Origin: Planctomycetaceae bacterium
GTDB lineage: Bacteria; Planctomycetota; Planctomycetia; Pirellulales; Pirellulaceae
Direction of reading: 5' to 3'
Assembly: GCA_018658605.1 (NCBI GenBank)
Contig: JABHUV010000211.1
Location: forward strand, 18,505 to 82,504
DNA length: 64,000 bases
The notes under the pieces were generated by a model. That model saw nothing but the letters and a program-made list of their open reading frames with translations. It did not search any database and was not told the DNA's origin. Position numbers and translations under genes: made by a program. Positions 46,932 through 56,136 of the stretch are shown piece after piece (position 1 is the stretch's first letter; each line of letters opens with the position of its first letter).

Positions 46932-47948
46932 ATGAGTATTGATTTACCTGTATTGAAACCAGCTGATTTTGGTAGCGACCAAGATGTACGTTGGTGTCCA
47001 GGTTGTGGTGATTATTCGATTCTCGCCCAAATGAAAAAAGCCCTCGCTGCGATTGGTGATCCTCGAGAGAATACCGTTTTCATTTCGGGTATCGGGTGTT
47101 CAAGTCGTTTTCCCTACTACATGAATACATATGGCATGCATTCAATTCACGGTCGAGCTCCTGCATTTGCGACTGGCTTGAAAGTATGTCGTCCAGATTT
47201 GAAGGTGTGGGTGATTACGGGTGATGGCGATGCGTTAAGTATTGGTGGTAATCACTTGATGCATGCGATTCGTCGGAATGTGGATATCAATATTGTTCTT
47301 TTCAATAACCGCATATACGGACTAACCAAAGGTCAATATTCACCAACATCAGAAACAGGGAAGATTACTAAGAGTAGCCCTGTTGGCTCAATTGATAACC
47401 CGCTATCGCCACTATCATTGGCAATGGGTTGTGGAGCGTCATTCGTCGCTCGTAGTATTGATATGAATATCAAGCACTTAGGACAAACGCTATTGCGAGC
47501 ATCATCTCACAAGGGAACGTCGTTTGTCGAAGTGTATCAGAACTGTAATATCTTTAATGACGGTGCCTGGAAATATGCGACGGATCGGGAATCGAAAACC
47601 GATAATCTAATCGAGCTTGAACATGGCAAGCCACTAATCTTTGGAAAAGATCGCGATAAGGGAATTCGCCTTAATAGCATGACACCTGAAGTGGTGGAGT
47701 TAGGCAAAGGCATCTCCGAAGATGATTTACTATTCCATGATGAAAAATCTACCGAACCATCATTAGCGTTTTTGCTTTCTCGTTTGCGGCAACCAGAATT
47801 CCCCGAAGCCATAGGTGTCTTTCGCGATATTGCGATGCCCATTTACGACGAAGATGTCAATCAACAAGTTGAACAAGCGCAAGAAGATTCCCCGGATTCA
47901 ACTCTGGATGACCTCTTTAACTCAGGTACCAGTTGGGACATTGAATAG
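46932..47948 (+). CDS. korB: 2-oxoacid:ferredoxin oxidoreductase, beta subunit
   Basis: A 338-residue thiamine-pyrophosphate-binding beta subunit. The motif WCPGCGDYSILAQMKKAL near residue 22 holds two of the cysteines of the Fe-S site, ISGIGCSSRFPYYMNTYGMHSIHGRAPAFATGLK is highly conserved, and the TPP motif is GDGDALSIGGNHLMHAIRRN ending in NNRIYGLTKGQYSPTS. It partners the alpha subunit. No separate ferredoxin gene is visible in this window. A small inverted repeat (47949-47968) right at its end may be a terminator. Confidence 0.94.
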   Translation: MSIDLPVLKPADFGSDQDVRWCPGCGDYSILAQMKKALAAIGDPRENTVFISGIGCSSRFPYYMNTYGMHSIHGRAPAFATGLKVCRPDLKVWVITGDGDALSIGGNHLMHAIRRNVDINIVLFNNRIYGLTKGQYSPTSETGKITKSSPVGSIDNPLSPLSLAMGCGASFVARSIDMNIKHLGQTLLRASSHKGTSFVEVYQNCNIFNDGAWKYATDRESKTDNLIELEHGKPLIFGKDRDKGIRLNSMTPEVVELGKGISEDDLLFHDEKSTEPSLAFLLSRLRQPEFPEAIGVFRDIAMPIYDEDVNQQVEQAQEDSPDSTLDDLFNSGTSWDIE

Positions 47949-47968
47949 CCGGATATTTGAAATACCGG
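47949..47968 (+). terminator. short inverted repeat after korB
   Basis: CCGG and TATTT are mirrored by AAATA and CCGG with one bulged A, immediately after the korB stop codon. The following bases are T-rich (TTGATTTA) but not a clear U run. A weak terminator candidate between convergent operons. Confidence 0.35.
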
Positions 47969-48004
47969 TTGATTTAGAAGTTCGAAAGTGCAGCTTCACC
48001 GTCC

Positions 48005-48736
48005 CTAGCTGAATTCCTGGCTTAGTGGTTTGATGGTGACTTCTGGTACATGTGCAGTTGCTGGCAGGGTTGCGATTGATAACGCGAGGTGGCCAAGGTC
48101 TTCTGGTTTAAGCATGCGAGCTTTATGTTCATCGGTTACGGTTTGTGGACGCTTCTCGAGGATCGGCGTGTTAACTTCACCCGGATAGATGTTGGTTACG
48201 CGGACTCCGTCAACATTGACTTCATTCGAAGCGGCCATTCCTAAAGCTGCCATTGCGAATTTTGAGGCGGAATAAGCTACTCCACCTAACGCAGTCGCTC
48301 GGACTCCAGAGATGGAAGATATATTGATAACCAAACCCTCACCGCGTGATCTCATACCGGGTACTGCGGCTAGCATACAATAGTACGCGCCACTAGCGTT
48401 GATTGCCATCACACTGTCCCACTGATCCGGCGCCATATTTGCTAATGTACGATTGGGAATGTTGGTGCCAGCGGAATTGACGAGGATATCAATTTCACCC
48501 ACTTCAGATTGAACCCAATCAAAGAGTACTTGTACGCTGTCTCTGTTAGAGACATCTACACAATGGTGTACTAGTGAACCATTGCCTTGCCAAGCAGCGG
48601 TGGCCAATGCGAGTGGCTCCTCGCGTCGACCCGCAATGACTACTGTGCAGCCCGCTTCCGCAAACGCATGAGCAATTCCGAGGCCGATTCCTGTGCCGCC
48701 ACCAGTGATGACGGCGATTTGTCCTTGTAACTTCAT
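48005..48736 (-). CDS. short-chain dehydrogenase/reductase
   Basis: A 243-residue classical SDR. The nucleotide-binding motif is TGGGTGIG (residues 11-18), NSAG appears near 89, the catalytic serine is in NISSISG, and the catalytic pair is YSASK. The C-terminal VTNIYPGEVNTP is typical of NAD(P)-dependent 3-ketoacyl-ACP reductase-like members. Length is exactly usual. It is a single gene convergent with korB. Substrate cannot be told from sequence. Confidence 0.9.
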   Translation of the reverse strand: MKLQGQIAVITGGGTGIGLGIAHAFAEAGCTVVIAGRREEPLALATAAWQGNGSLVHHCVDVSNRDSVQVLFDWVQSEVGEIDILVNSAGTNIPNRTLANMAPDQWDSVMAINASGAYYCMLAAVPGMRSRGEGLVINISSISGVRATALGGVAYSASKFAMAALGMAASNEVNVDGVRVTNIYPGEVNTPILEKRPQTVTDEHKARMLKPEDLGHLALSIATLPATAHVPEVTIKPLSQEFS

Positions 48737-48882
48737 AAAACTAAGCAGCCTTGTTATTTGTTTAATATTTAATAAGTAAATGCCTTGAAGGCAATCATTT
48801 TAACTGATTTCTTGGCATTGGCGAGTATAGTAGCGGCGGATGCCATGAAGGGACCACCACTTCGAATTCTGGTGGCCTAAAA

Positions 48883-49743
48883 TCAAGGCTCTTTATAGTA
48901 CTGCGTCAGATCAATTCCCCCGCGGCTTTCGTCTTCTAGGAGCTTGGTGCGAATGGAAAGTTGATCTAGCTTTTGCTGTAGTACCGCAATCACGTTTTTT
49001 GTCTCATCAATGGGTTTGGGCCGCGGTACCTTGGGATAACCTAGATGTCGTTGTAGCGAAGCAAACAAAAATAATGGATCCTTCCCAGAATTGGCTAACG
49101 CAATGCGTCCTTCTTTCTCGCCGAATAAAACAGTTTGTTCTGGGTTAGGCGGCTGAGTTTGATGCCGATTACGGAGATTGATATAGTGCCAGCTGCGTGA
49201 GAAAATAAGGTCAGCGATTTCAATGATACCTATTTGGCGACGTACGACTAATATCCATTGTTGCCAGTGATCATCAAAAAACGCATCTTCAGACATTGCA
49301 AACAATCCTGAATCATAGGGTAGATTGTTGTGGCAGATACTTTCTAACTGATATAAAAATAGACCAGCTCGGCTGGGCTCGTCGGCTCGATATTCCGCTT
49401 CGTTTTGCAGTATCTTGACCGCCGCCCTTAAATCAAATTTGCCATCATCTCGCTCGGCTTCGCGAATTAAATGCGTTTGAAAGGGCGTAAAATAATGTCC
49501 CAGTTGTTTCATTGCGGGAGATACAACGCCTGTGGAACAAAGTTCGGCGAGCATATAGTCTAGGGCAATCGGTAGTTTTGTTGTTGCTAGCGTCTCATCT
49601 CGAACTTGTTCTAAGATATCCTGTATTGGGATATCTTGGGGTAAACGCTCGCCCAGGATCTGAAAAAAATAAGCCTGTTCAATATATTCATCACGTTGCA
49701 GCATTGTTGTTCTCGGTGGCATGCTGTCTTGTCCGGGCGGCAT
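48883..49743 (-). CDS. conserved hypothetical cytoplasmic protein
   Basis: A protein of 287 residues if it starts at ATG 49743; the frame is open to 49809, and starts at 49722 or 49704 are also possible. It begins with MLQRDEYIEQAYFF in its conserved part, resembles planctomycete proteins of unknown function, and is rich in charged helical segments (FTPFQTHLIREAERDDGKFDLRAAVKILQNEAEYR). DEYIEQAYFFQILGERL and VVRRQIGIIEIADLIFSRSWHY stand out. No membrane segment and no known domain. The gene stands alone, divergent from ribBA. Confidence 0.68.
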   Translation of the reverse strand: MPPGQDSMPPRTTMLQRDEYIEQAYFFQILGERLPQDIPIQDILEQVRDETLATTKLPIALDYMLAELCSTGVVSPAMKQLGHYFTPFQTHLIREAERDDGKFDLRAAVKILQNEAEYRADEPSRAGLFLYQLESICHNNLPYDSGLFAMSEDAFFDDHWQQWILVVRRQIGIIEIADLIFSRSWHYINLRNRHQTQPPNPEQTVLFGEKEGRIALANSGKDPLFLFASLQRHLGYPKVPRPKPIDETKNVIAVLQQKLDQLSIRTKLLEDESRGGIDLTQYYKEP

Positions 49744-49964
49744 TGAGGATAATAGATAAATATGCTGAAAAACGGGATGAATTGCTGGTGTAACTGGAAT
49801 AACTAGCACATCTCTTGTAGTGTAACGTGTGTCTGCTGATTTATTCTAGCAGGTTGCCACTAAGCAAGTTGAATAGATGGGTCTATAATTGACGGTACAT
49901 TAATCATTGGTAAATAACAGGATCGTTGCTTAAATGAAGCGTGCCTGTAGTCGGAGTGTTTTGC

Positions 49965-51170
49965 ATGTCAGAAGAATTTTCCACGGTCCAAGCAGCTGTT
50001 GACGCGATAGGTCGCGGCGAAGTGGTTATTGTTGTTGATGCGGAAGACCGAGAGAACGAAGGCGATTTCATTTGCGCCGCAGAAAAGGCTACGACAGAGA
50101 ACATGAATCTGCTGCTAAGTGGTCGTGGGGACTTCTGCTTGTCAATCCTTCCCGATACGGCGGCGCGGTTAGAATTAGCGCCACTTGCGGACACAAATAA
50201 CACGCCGCTGGGCACAGCCTTTATGACTCCCCTGGATCATCGCGATTGCCGGACTGGCATTACCGCTGATGAACGGATGATGACTGTGCGTGCTATTGCA
50301 GATCCAAATAGTAGCCCCGCTGATTTTGTCCGACCTGGACACGTGCATTTACTCGTTGCTAAAGAAGGCGGCGTATTACGTCGAGCGGGGCATACGGAAG
50401 CAAGTATGGATTTGGCAAGAATGGCAGGGCTAGCTTCAGCAGGTGTGTTGTGTGAGATTCTTGATGAAACGGGAAATCGCGGTTCGCGTGAGTTTCTGTT
50501 CACTGTGGCAAACGAGAATAATCTCGAGATTATTTCGATTGAGCAGTTGATTGCTCATCGGCGAGTGAATGAGAAGTTAGTCCACCGCAATGCCGAAGCG
50601 AAGTTGCCAACGAAATACGGTGCGTTAGATATCATTGTATATGGGGTGGATTTTGAAGGCAACGAACCGGTCGCTTTAGTTTTGGGTGACCCATCCACGA
50701 ATAAAACTCCTCCGCTAGTAAGAATGCATTCAAGTTGTTTTACAGGCGATCTGATTTCTAGTTTACGTTGTGATTGTGGTGACCAGTTGCATATGGCATT
50801 GGATATGATTAGCAAAGAAGGCTGTGGAGTGCTGGTTTATTTGCCGCAGGAAGGTCGAGGAATTGGCTTAGCGGAAAAAATTCGTGCATATGCTTTGCAG
50901 GAGCAGGGAATGGATACAGTTGAAGCCAATCATGCGTTGGGCTTCAAAGCCGACATGCGTGATTATGGTGTTGGCCTACAGATTCTTAAAGACTTGGGAT
51001 TAAGCCAACTGCGATTGCTGACAAACAATCCTAAAAAACTCGAGGCATTTAACTTGCGAGGTTATGACGTGACCGTCGTTGATCAAGTACCGATTGTTGC
51101 ATTGGTGAACGAGCACAATGAACGGTACTTGGAGACCAAACGTGAAAAGATGGGGCATCAGTTACCGTAA
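49965..51170 (+). CDS. ribBA: bifunctional 3,4-dihydroxy-2-butanone-4-phosphate synthase / GTP cyclohydrolase II
   Basis: A 401-residue riboflavin biosynthesis enzyme. The N-terminal domain (to about residue 200) has DAEDRENEGDFI with the catalytic acids and GHVHLLVAKEGGVLRRAGHTEASMDLA. The C-terminal GTP cyclohydrolase II domain shows the zinc cluster CFTGDLISSLRCDCG and the loop YLPQEGRGIGLAEKIRAY. ATG 49965 (MSEEFSTVQAAVDAIGRG) matches homologues; a GTG at 49941 is the longer option. I see no FMN riboswitch upstream. Convergent with the thioredoxin lipoprotein gene. Confidence 0.96.
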   Translation: MSEEFSTVQAAVDAIGRGEVVIVVDAEDRENEGDFICAAEKATTENMNLLLSGRGDFCLSILPDTAARLELAPLADTNNTPLGTAFMTPLDHRDCRTGITADERMMTVRAIADPNSSPADFVRPGHVHLLVAKEGGVLRRAGHTEASMDLARMAGLASAGVLCEILDETGNRGSREFLFTVANENNLEIISIEQLIAHRRVNEKLVHRNAEAKLPTKYGALDIIVYGVDFEGNEPVALVLGDPSTNKTPPLVRMHSSCFTGDLISSLRCDCGDQLHMALDMISKEGCGVLVYLPQEGRGIGLAEKIRAYALQEQGMDTVEANHALGFKADMRDYGVGLQILKDLGLSQLRLLTNNPKKLEAFNLRGYDVTVVDQVPIVALVNEHNERYLETKREKMGHQLP

Positions 51171-51260
51171 GGTATTTGCCTGTAACAGCCTGCTCTAGGC
51201 CCCTTTGCACTGTTTAAATGCTTTTTGGGGGTGGTTCAAACAAATTCTAAGAGACGAGTG

Positions 51261-54200
51261 TTATTTTTCAATCGACTTGAGGGCATTATCGATTGCGGCT
51301 GTTAATGCTTGCACACTGTGTCCCACTGCCAAGATTTTGCCTTCCCCATCTACCACCATCATCGTTGGCAAAGCTGTAATGCCGTATTGTTCTGCCAGCG
51401 CCCGACCATCGTCTCCAATGACATTTGGCCAAGGAGATTGATGTTCTTTTGAATATTCTTCGAATGCTTCAGCGCTGCGGTCTAAATTGACCGCCACAAC
51501 ATCAAACGTTTTGCGGTCTAGTTCCTCGTAGATGGCTTTGATCTTAGGCATCTGAGCACGGCAAGGGCCGCACCATGATGCCCAAAAATCAACGAGCACA
51601 ACTTTTCCACGGTAGGACGCCCAATCCAATTCGCCGCCTAAATCAGTAACGCCTGACAAATCCAATGGTTTGCCAACGAGTTGAGAAACATTTGCAGGGG
51701 CTATTGCTGACTTAGTTATTTTCTTCCCATAGGCTGTTAACGTACGACTTTCGCTTTGGCTAAATACTTTACCGAAACGTTTGAACTGCTCTTTGCGAAC
51801 CTCCTCGTCGTCATAACGATTGATCGCATGCACAACCGTGGATGCGAGACGTAAATATGTGTCGTCCAAGTCATGCTCACTGAGATAGTGAAAGGTTTCA
51901 TTCAATAGCGGTTTAAGTTTGTCTGTTGGCAAGTCATCGGATGCGATTACCCGTTGCTCGAGTTGGTGAAAGGTAACATGTGCGGCGATTGCAGGTCGCT
52001 TATCTGTCGCGAGTGATTTCATAAAACGGTTAAGTTGTTCATCAAGTTGCTCATTTCCTAGTGAGGCTTGTTCGTGAAGAACGTTAAACGCGGTGTCTAC
52101 GGCTAACACGTGAAATCGGTCAGAGGCTTCAAGTGCTAGTAGTCGAGTCGCGGCTTCATGCACAGCGACGGCAAACCCATCGCGATATCGAATGGACTTA
52201 ACTTTGTCTTGCATGTCGAGTAGGTAGTCAAACAGTGCCAGTTTGTCCGCGTCGGCGGGCGCTAAGTAGGGGTTGCTTGGTGTTATTTCTTCAGGTTCAT
52301 CATCCGTATCTTGCAGGAAAGTCGTGGTTGTGATGAATTGCAATTGTCCATCGGCCGCGATTAATCTCTTCGTCTTCTGGTTGTGGGAACTAGAATCCTT
52401 AGTGGGAGTTGTACTAGTAGCTTGAACCAGTTCGGTTTCTAATTCCTGAGGGCTATGTACCATGGCGACTACCTTCCCATCGCGGCCGATGACAACCAAC
52501 GCTGGAATACCATTGATGCCACAGGCAGTTGTAGATGGCATTTCCCATGATGCAGCTACCACGCTGTCCTCGATCTTCGCAGCGTCCACTTCGATGTCAT
52601 CAATAATCACGGGCCAAGCAAGTGTGCGATTATCGAGAAACTTAGCAAGTGCTTGGCGATCGGCGTCGATACTAAATCCAATGAACGAGACATCTTGAGT
52701 ACTGTATTTTTTCTGCAACTCTTCTAGCTGAGGCAGCGCAGCTAAGCATGGTCCACACCAGGTTGCCCAAAAGTCAATGACAACGACCTTGCCTTTTAAC
52801 GTATTCCAATCAAATGGATTCCCATCTATCGTCTTTGCTGGTATCGAAATGGTTGAACCCACGAGATTAAGGCGATTAACAGTGCGCGCAAGTTGCGTTT
52901 TTAATTCCGCCTGTTTCTCGGGCGATAACTTCTCCTGTGAAGTTTTAAGAATGACTTGCAGCAAATCTTTTACCAATTCAGGATATTTTTCTGCGATTTG
53001 AGCGGTTTCTTGCCCCATGACTTCAAACGCTGCGGGACTTGTCCGTTCATGTTCGAGTAGGGATGTGACGGCCGAGATGACATCTTGCTTGCCCTGAGTT
53101 GTCTGAACCTGCATGTAAAACCGAAACGCATCTTCAATCTTGAATTTCCCAAAAAGGATTTCATCGCTCAAATCCTGCAAACTGGCGACTAGTTCCGTTG
53201 CGAGTTCCTTGTCTTCAATCTGTTTGTACGATTCGATGGTTTGGTCAAGCATGCGGAAACCAAGGTCAGTGTCTTGTTGGCCGATTGATTGGATGATTTG
53301 ACCTAACACTTGGAAAGTGCCAAGTCCGCGATCGGGATTTTCGAGTACCGTTGTAAGACTTGCCAGCATGGCATCTGGATTTTTGGTAGCGTCACTGCCG
53401 TCTGAGTAATCGCGAGCGGTTTCGAGTAAGCCTGATTGGTCGATTAGGGGTTGTTCAAGGATAGCTCGAGCATTGCGCGCGATATTGATATCAGAGCTAT
53501 CGCTGAATCGTTTCCCGAGGGTGTCCAGTAGTATGTTTCCATTTTCCGGATCCATCTGTGACAGGTATAACCCAATTTGTTGTAGCGATGTAAACACTCC
53601 TGCATCGGCCTCATTGCCGTCGATCCAAGTGATTGCTTCTTTGCTAATTGCTGCGACGGTTGTGACAACATCACCTTTGCCCTTTGCTTCAGATAGCCGC
53701 TTTTGTGTGGTTGTTATAAATGCCAGTAACTGTCCTTCTTTGGCGATTGCTTTATGTTCGTCACTGGCCATCTCATTGGCTAATGCCAATTGCATGGAAA
53801 GTGCTTTGGGATCACCAAATTGGTGTAAACGTGAGATAGCGGTTTGTTTGATGTTATATCCATAGCGGCGTTCGGTTTCATTGAGTCCTTCTTTGCTGAG
53901 TAGCATCGACGACAAATTTTGCAATTCATTGGTGACCAACATGCCAAATTGCATTTGCTGCTGTTGGGTTTGGCCTTGGGGAGGAATTTGAATAAGGATG
54001 GAAATAAACTGTTGGATGGCATCGATTGGTGAATCTTTGGTAGGTATCGGGAGATTGGCTTGCGTTGCGACAGCTTGTAAAAGATTAGGTGCTTGCGCGG
54101 TTGGCACGGTAGGGATATTGGCAGTGGGTTGGTTTGTTGCCGTCGCGTTGGGATTTGTCGAATTGGTTACTGGCTCGGCGTCATGATCATGATTATGGTC

Positions 54201-54353
54201 ATGGTCATGGTCATGGCTATCAACCACGTTGAATTTAGATTCAGGTGACTGTGCTGTTTCCTCGTCGCCAGAGCAACCAATGAAGAAAACGGAAGCTAGT
54301 AACAACAATCCAGTTTGGCGTAGGTAAAGTGACGTTGTATTGAGGATAGCCAT
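51261..54353 (-). CDS. lipoprotein with two TlpA-type thioredoxin domains and His/Asp-rich tract
   Basis: A 1030-residue protein. The N-terminal signal ends in FFIGC, placing a lipid-modified Cys at 27. A low-complexity His/Asp tract lies at residues 47-57 and may bind metal. A helical region of about 400 residues follows. The first thioredoxin-like domain has WATWCGPC near 531 (VVIDFWATWCGPCLAALP). A second helical stretch leads to another domain with WASWCGPC near 926 (VLVDFWASWCGPCRAQMP). Both redox Cys pairs are intact, so it likely reduces disulfides outside the membrane. Double TlpA/AhpC-type lipoproteins of this size are uncommon. Confidence 0.88.
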   Translation of the reverse strand: MAILNTTSLYLRQTGLLLLASVFFIGCSGDEETAQSPESKFNVVDSHDHDHDHNHDHDAEPVTNSTNPNATATNQPTANIPTVPTAQAPNLLQAVATQANLPIPTKDSPIDAIQQFISILIQIPPQGQTQQQQMQFGMLVTNELQNLSSMLLSKEGLNETERRYGYNIKQTAISRLHQFGDPKALSMQLALANEMASDEHKAIAKEGQLLAFITTTQKRLSEAKGKGDVVTTVAAISKEAITWIDGNEADAGVFTSLQQIGLYLSQMDPENGNILLDTLGKRFSDSSDINIARNARAILEQPLIDQSGLLETARDYSDGSDATKNPDAMLASLTTVLENPDRGLGTFQVLGQIIQSIGQQDTDLGFRMLDQTIESYKQIEDKELATELVASLQDLSDEILFGKFKIEDAFRFYMQVQTTQGKQDVISAVTSLLEHERTSPAAFEVMGQETAQIAEKYPELVKDLLQVILKTSQEKLSPEKQAELKTQLARTVNRLNLVGSTISIPAKTIDGNPFDWNTLKGKVVVIDFWATWCGPCLAALPQLEELQKKYSTQDVSFIGFSIDADRQALAKFLDNRTLAWPVIIDDIEVDAAKIEDSVVAASWEMPSTTACGINGIPALVVIGRDGKVVAMVHSPQELETELVQATSTTPTKDSSSHNQKTKRLIAADGQLQFITTTTFLQDTDDEPEEITPSNPYLAPADADKLALFDYLLDMQDKVKSIRYRDGFAVAVHEAATRLLALEASDRFHVLAVDTAFNVLHEQASLGNEQLDEQLNRFMKSLATDKRPAIAAHVTFHQLEQRVIASDDLPTDKLKPLLNETFHYLSEHDLDDTYLRLASTVVHAINRYDDEEVRKEQFKRFGKVFSQSESRTLTAYGKKITKSAIAPANVSQLVGKPLDLSGVTDLGGELDWASYRGKVVLVDFWASWCGPCRAQMPKIKAIYEELDRKTFDVVAVNLDRSAEAFEEYSKEHQSPWPNVIGDDGRALAEQYGITALPTMMVVDGEGKILAVGHSVQALTAAIDNALKSIEK
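54180..54215 (-). repeat. short tandem repeat encoding His-Asp
   Basis: Repeats of CAT/GGTCATG (six-base units on the plus strand, TCATGG/TCATGA) encode alternating His and Asp in the lipoprotein. The repeat is short and lies in a putatively metal-binding, surface-exposed linker. Confidence 0.75.
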
Positions 54354-54458
54354 TAGTGGGTTACTTTCTTAATTGTTGATCTCAAACGATATTCAATTGT
54401 ATAAATTGTACTACGCACGACATTATAGGTAGTTCAGACGTTCACTAACATGTTATTT

Positions 54459-55907
54459 CTATAACTGGCGAATAACTTCTATAATTGTTCGTACCATAAT
54501 GCCGCTAGCTCCACCATCGACCCATTTTTTGGGTGAGTCTGCGAAGGCTGGACCAGCAATGTCCATATGTGTCCAAGACACTTCCGAGACGAATTCTTCG
54601 AGGAATTTTCCGGCGGTAATTGCACCCCCCCAGCGTCCGGCACCGATATTGCGTAGGTCAGCGACTTTGCTTTGTAGCTCGTTTCCAAACTCTTTGAACA
54701 TGGGAAGTTGCCAGACTTGTTCGCCAGTAACTCCTGCTGCGCGAGTTAATTTATCGCACCAATTTTGGTCATTCGTCATGAAGCCCGTGACGTTTAATCC
54801 CAGTGCAACACAGCAAGCGCCAGTTAGTGTGGCGAGATCGATCATATGCGCTGGTTTTTGCTCAACGGCGACATCCAATACATCGGCCAACACAAGTCGC
54901 CCTTCGGCATCGGTATTGAGCACTTCGATTGTTTTGCCATTGCGAGCTGTAATGACATCGCCGAGTCGATAGGCATTTGAACTCACCATATTCTCAACGA
55001 GTCCCACGAGTCCAATGACGTGGCATGGCAGATTAAGTTGAGAGATAGCTTGCATCGTGCCAACGACAGTTGCTGCCCCTGCCATATCACACTTCATTGT
55101 TTTTTGGCCATCGGATGGTTTCAGCGACAAGCCACCGCTGTCATAAGTAACTCCTTTACCCACCAATGCGAGTTGTGGATCGGCAACATCGGATCCACGA
55201 TAACGCATGATTACGAGTCGAGCTTCGCGAGCAGAACCCTGGGCTACGGCCAGCAGCGACCCACACTTTTCTTCCGCTAATTTAGCTGCATCCCAAACTT
55301 CAATTTCTAACGAGGTGGTTTTTCCTAGACTTTGGATTTGTTCGGCGAAAGTTTCTGGATACACCATGTTGGGGGGACCGTTGACTAAGTCACGAGTCAA
55401 GTTAATACCTTGTGCGATTATCACACCATTTTCAACGGCCGATTCGTCGCTAGTCGCCCAAAGAATGTTACTCGGTGTGTAAAGGTCATGTTTGCTACGG
55501 CAAATATCCTGGCCATGACAACCGACGAGACTACCGCTAACCGCTGTTTCTAGCTCGGCGGCATTACATTCGGGGAAATAATAGGCAACTGTGTTACGCT
55601 GTTTAGCTGCCAATGCTTTGGCAGCAGCACCGGCGGCTTTGAAATACGAGATATTTTCTGGTGAATCACAACTACCGAGTCCGACGAGCATGACTACAGG
55701 CGCTTTGATTTCATTGGGTGCTAGCCAAGATGTTGTAACTCCAGCTTTCAAGCTAGCTTCATTGGCATCAATCATGCGTTGTAGAGCACCGTCAGTTTGT
55801 GTATTTAATTCTTGGGCAGGTCCGGATAGTTCGCTGCCGCCAAGGGCAACAACTATGGCATCGACGTCGATTAAATGTAGCGGTTCTTGCGTGATTGCAG
55901 TTGCCAT
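54459..55907 (-). CDS. pepA: leucyl aminopeptidase (M17 family)
   Basis: A 482-residue cytoplasmic aminopeptidase that removes N-terminal leucine and similar residues, with two divalent metals. The NTDAEGRL motif (metal ligands Asp and Glu) is followed by ADVLDVAV. LVGKGVTYDSGGLSLKP carries further metal-binding residues, and KCDMAGAATV holds a catalytic Lys and Asp. Length fits M17 (about 480-500). GAGGA before ATG 55907 is a reasonable ribosome site. Divergent from the UbiD-like gene. Confidence 0.96.
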   Translation of the reverse strand: MATAITQEPLHLIDVDAIVVALGGSELSGPAQELNTQTDGALQRMIDANEASLKAGVTTSWLAPNEIKAPVVMLVGLGSCDSPENISYFKAAGAAAKALAAKQRNTVAYYFPECNAAELETAVSGSLVGCHGQDICRSKHDLYTPSNILWATSDESAVENGVIIAQGINLTRDLVNGPPNMVYPETFAEQIQSLGKTTSLEIEVWDAAKLAEEKCGSLLAVAQGSAREARLVIMRYRGSDVADPQLALVGKGVTYDSGGLSLKPSDGQKTMKCDMAGAATVVGTMQAISQLNLPCHVIGLVGLVENMVSSNAYRLGDVITARNGKTIEVLNTDAEGRLVLADVLDVAVEQKPAHMIDLATLTGACCVALGLNVTGFMTNDQNWCDKLTRAAGVTGEQVWQLPMFKEFGNELQSKVADLRNIGAGRWGGAITAGKFLEEFVSEVSWTHMDIAGPAFADSPKKWVDGGASGIMVRTIIEVIRQL

Positions 55908-56136
55908 GGTGGTAAAATCCTCGTATTGATAGCGTAATGAGTTTGCGATTATTTATTGAAAAGCAGTGAGCAGGCTTTATTTTAGCGTGAAGCATTATGC
56001 ATGCGAGTACCCTATGCGTAGAATCAGAGATCCGGGTAACGTGTCATATTTCATCGGTAATTTGCTTGGCGCTGGTAGGATACTATGAATACAGTGGCGA
56101 CAGATTGATGACTAGCAATGTGTGATAAGAGATTCG
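55908..56136. promoter_or_regulatory. divergent promoter region pepA / UbiD-like gene
   Basis: The 229-base space must contain two opposing promoters. I see no reliable box or small gene in it. Confidence 0.4.

Noticed and set aside
49810..49964. FMN riboswitch before ribBA
   Set aside because: The conserved riboswitch core segments (AGGG..., GACCGGCGGT-like) are not present in the gap.
54180..54215. Repeated TCATGG/TCATGA units as a CRISPR-like array or regulatory repeat
   Set aside because: Units are six bases, in frame, and encode His-Asp inside a lipoprotein; they have no spacers.
54499..54972. 157-codon frame opposite pepA
   Set aside because: Antisense to the catalytic region of an M17 peptidase; the Ser/Pro/Thr-rich sequence has no family likeness.
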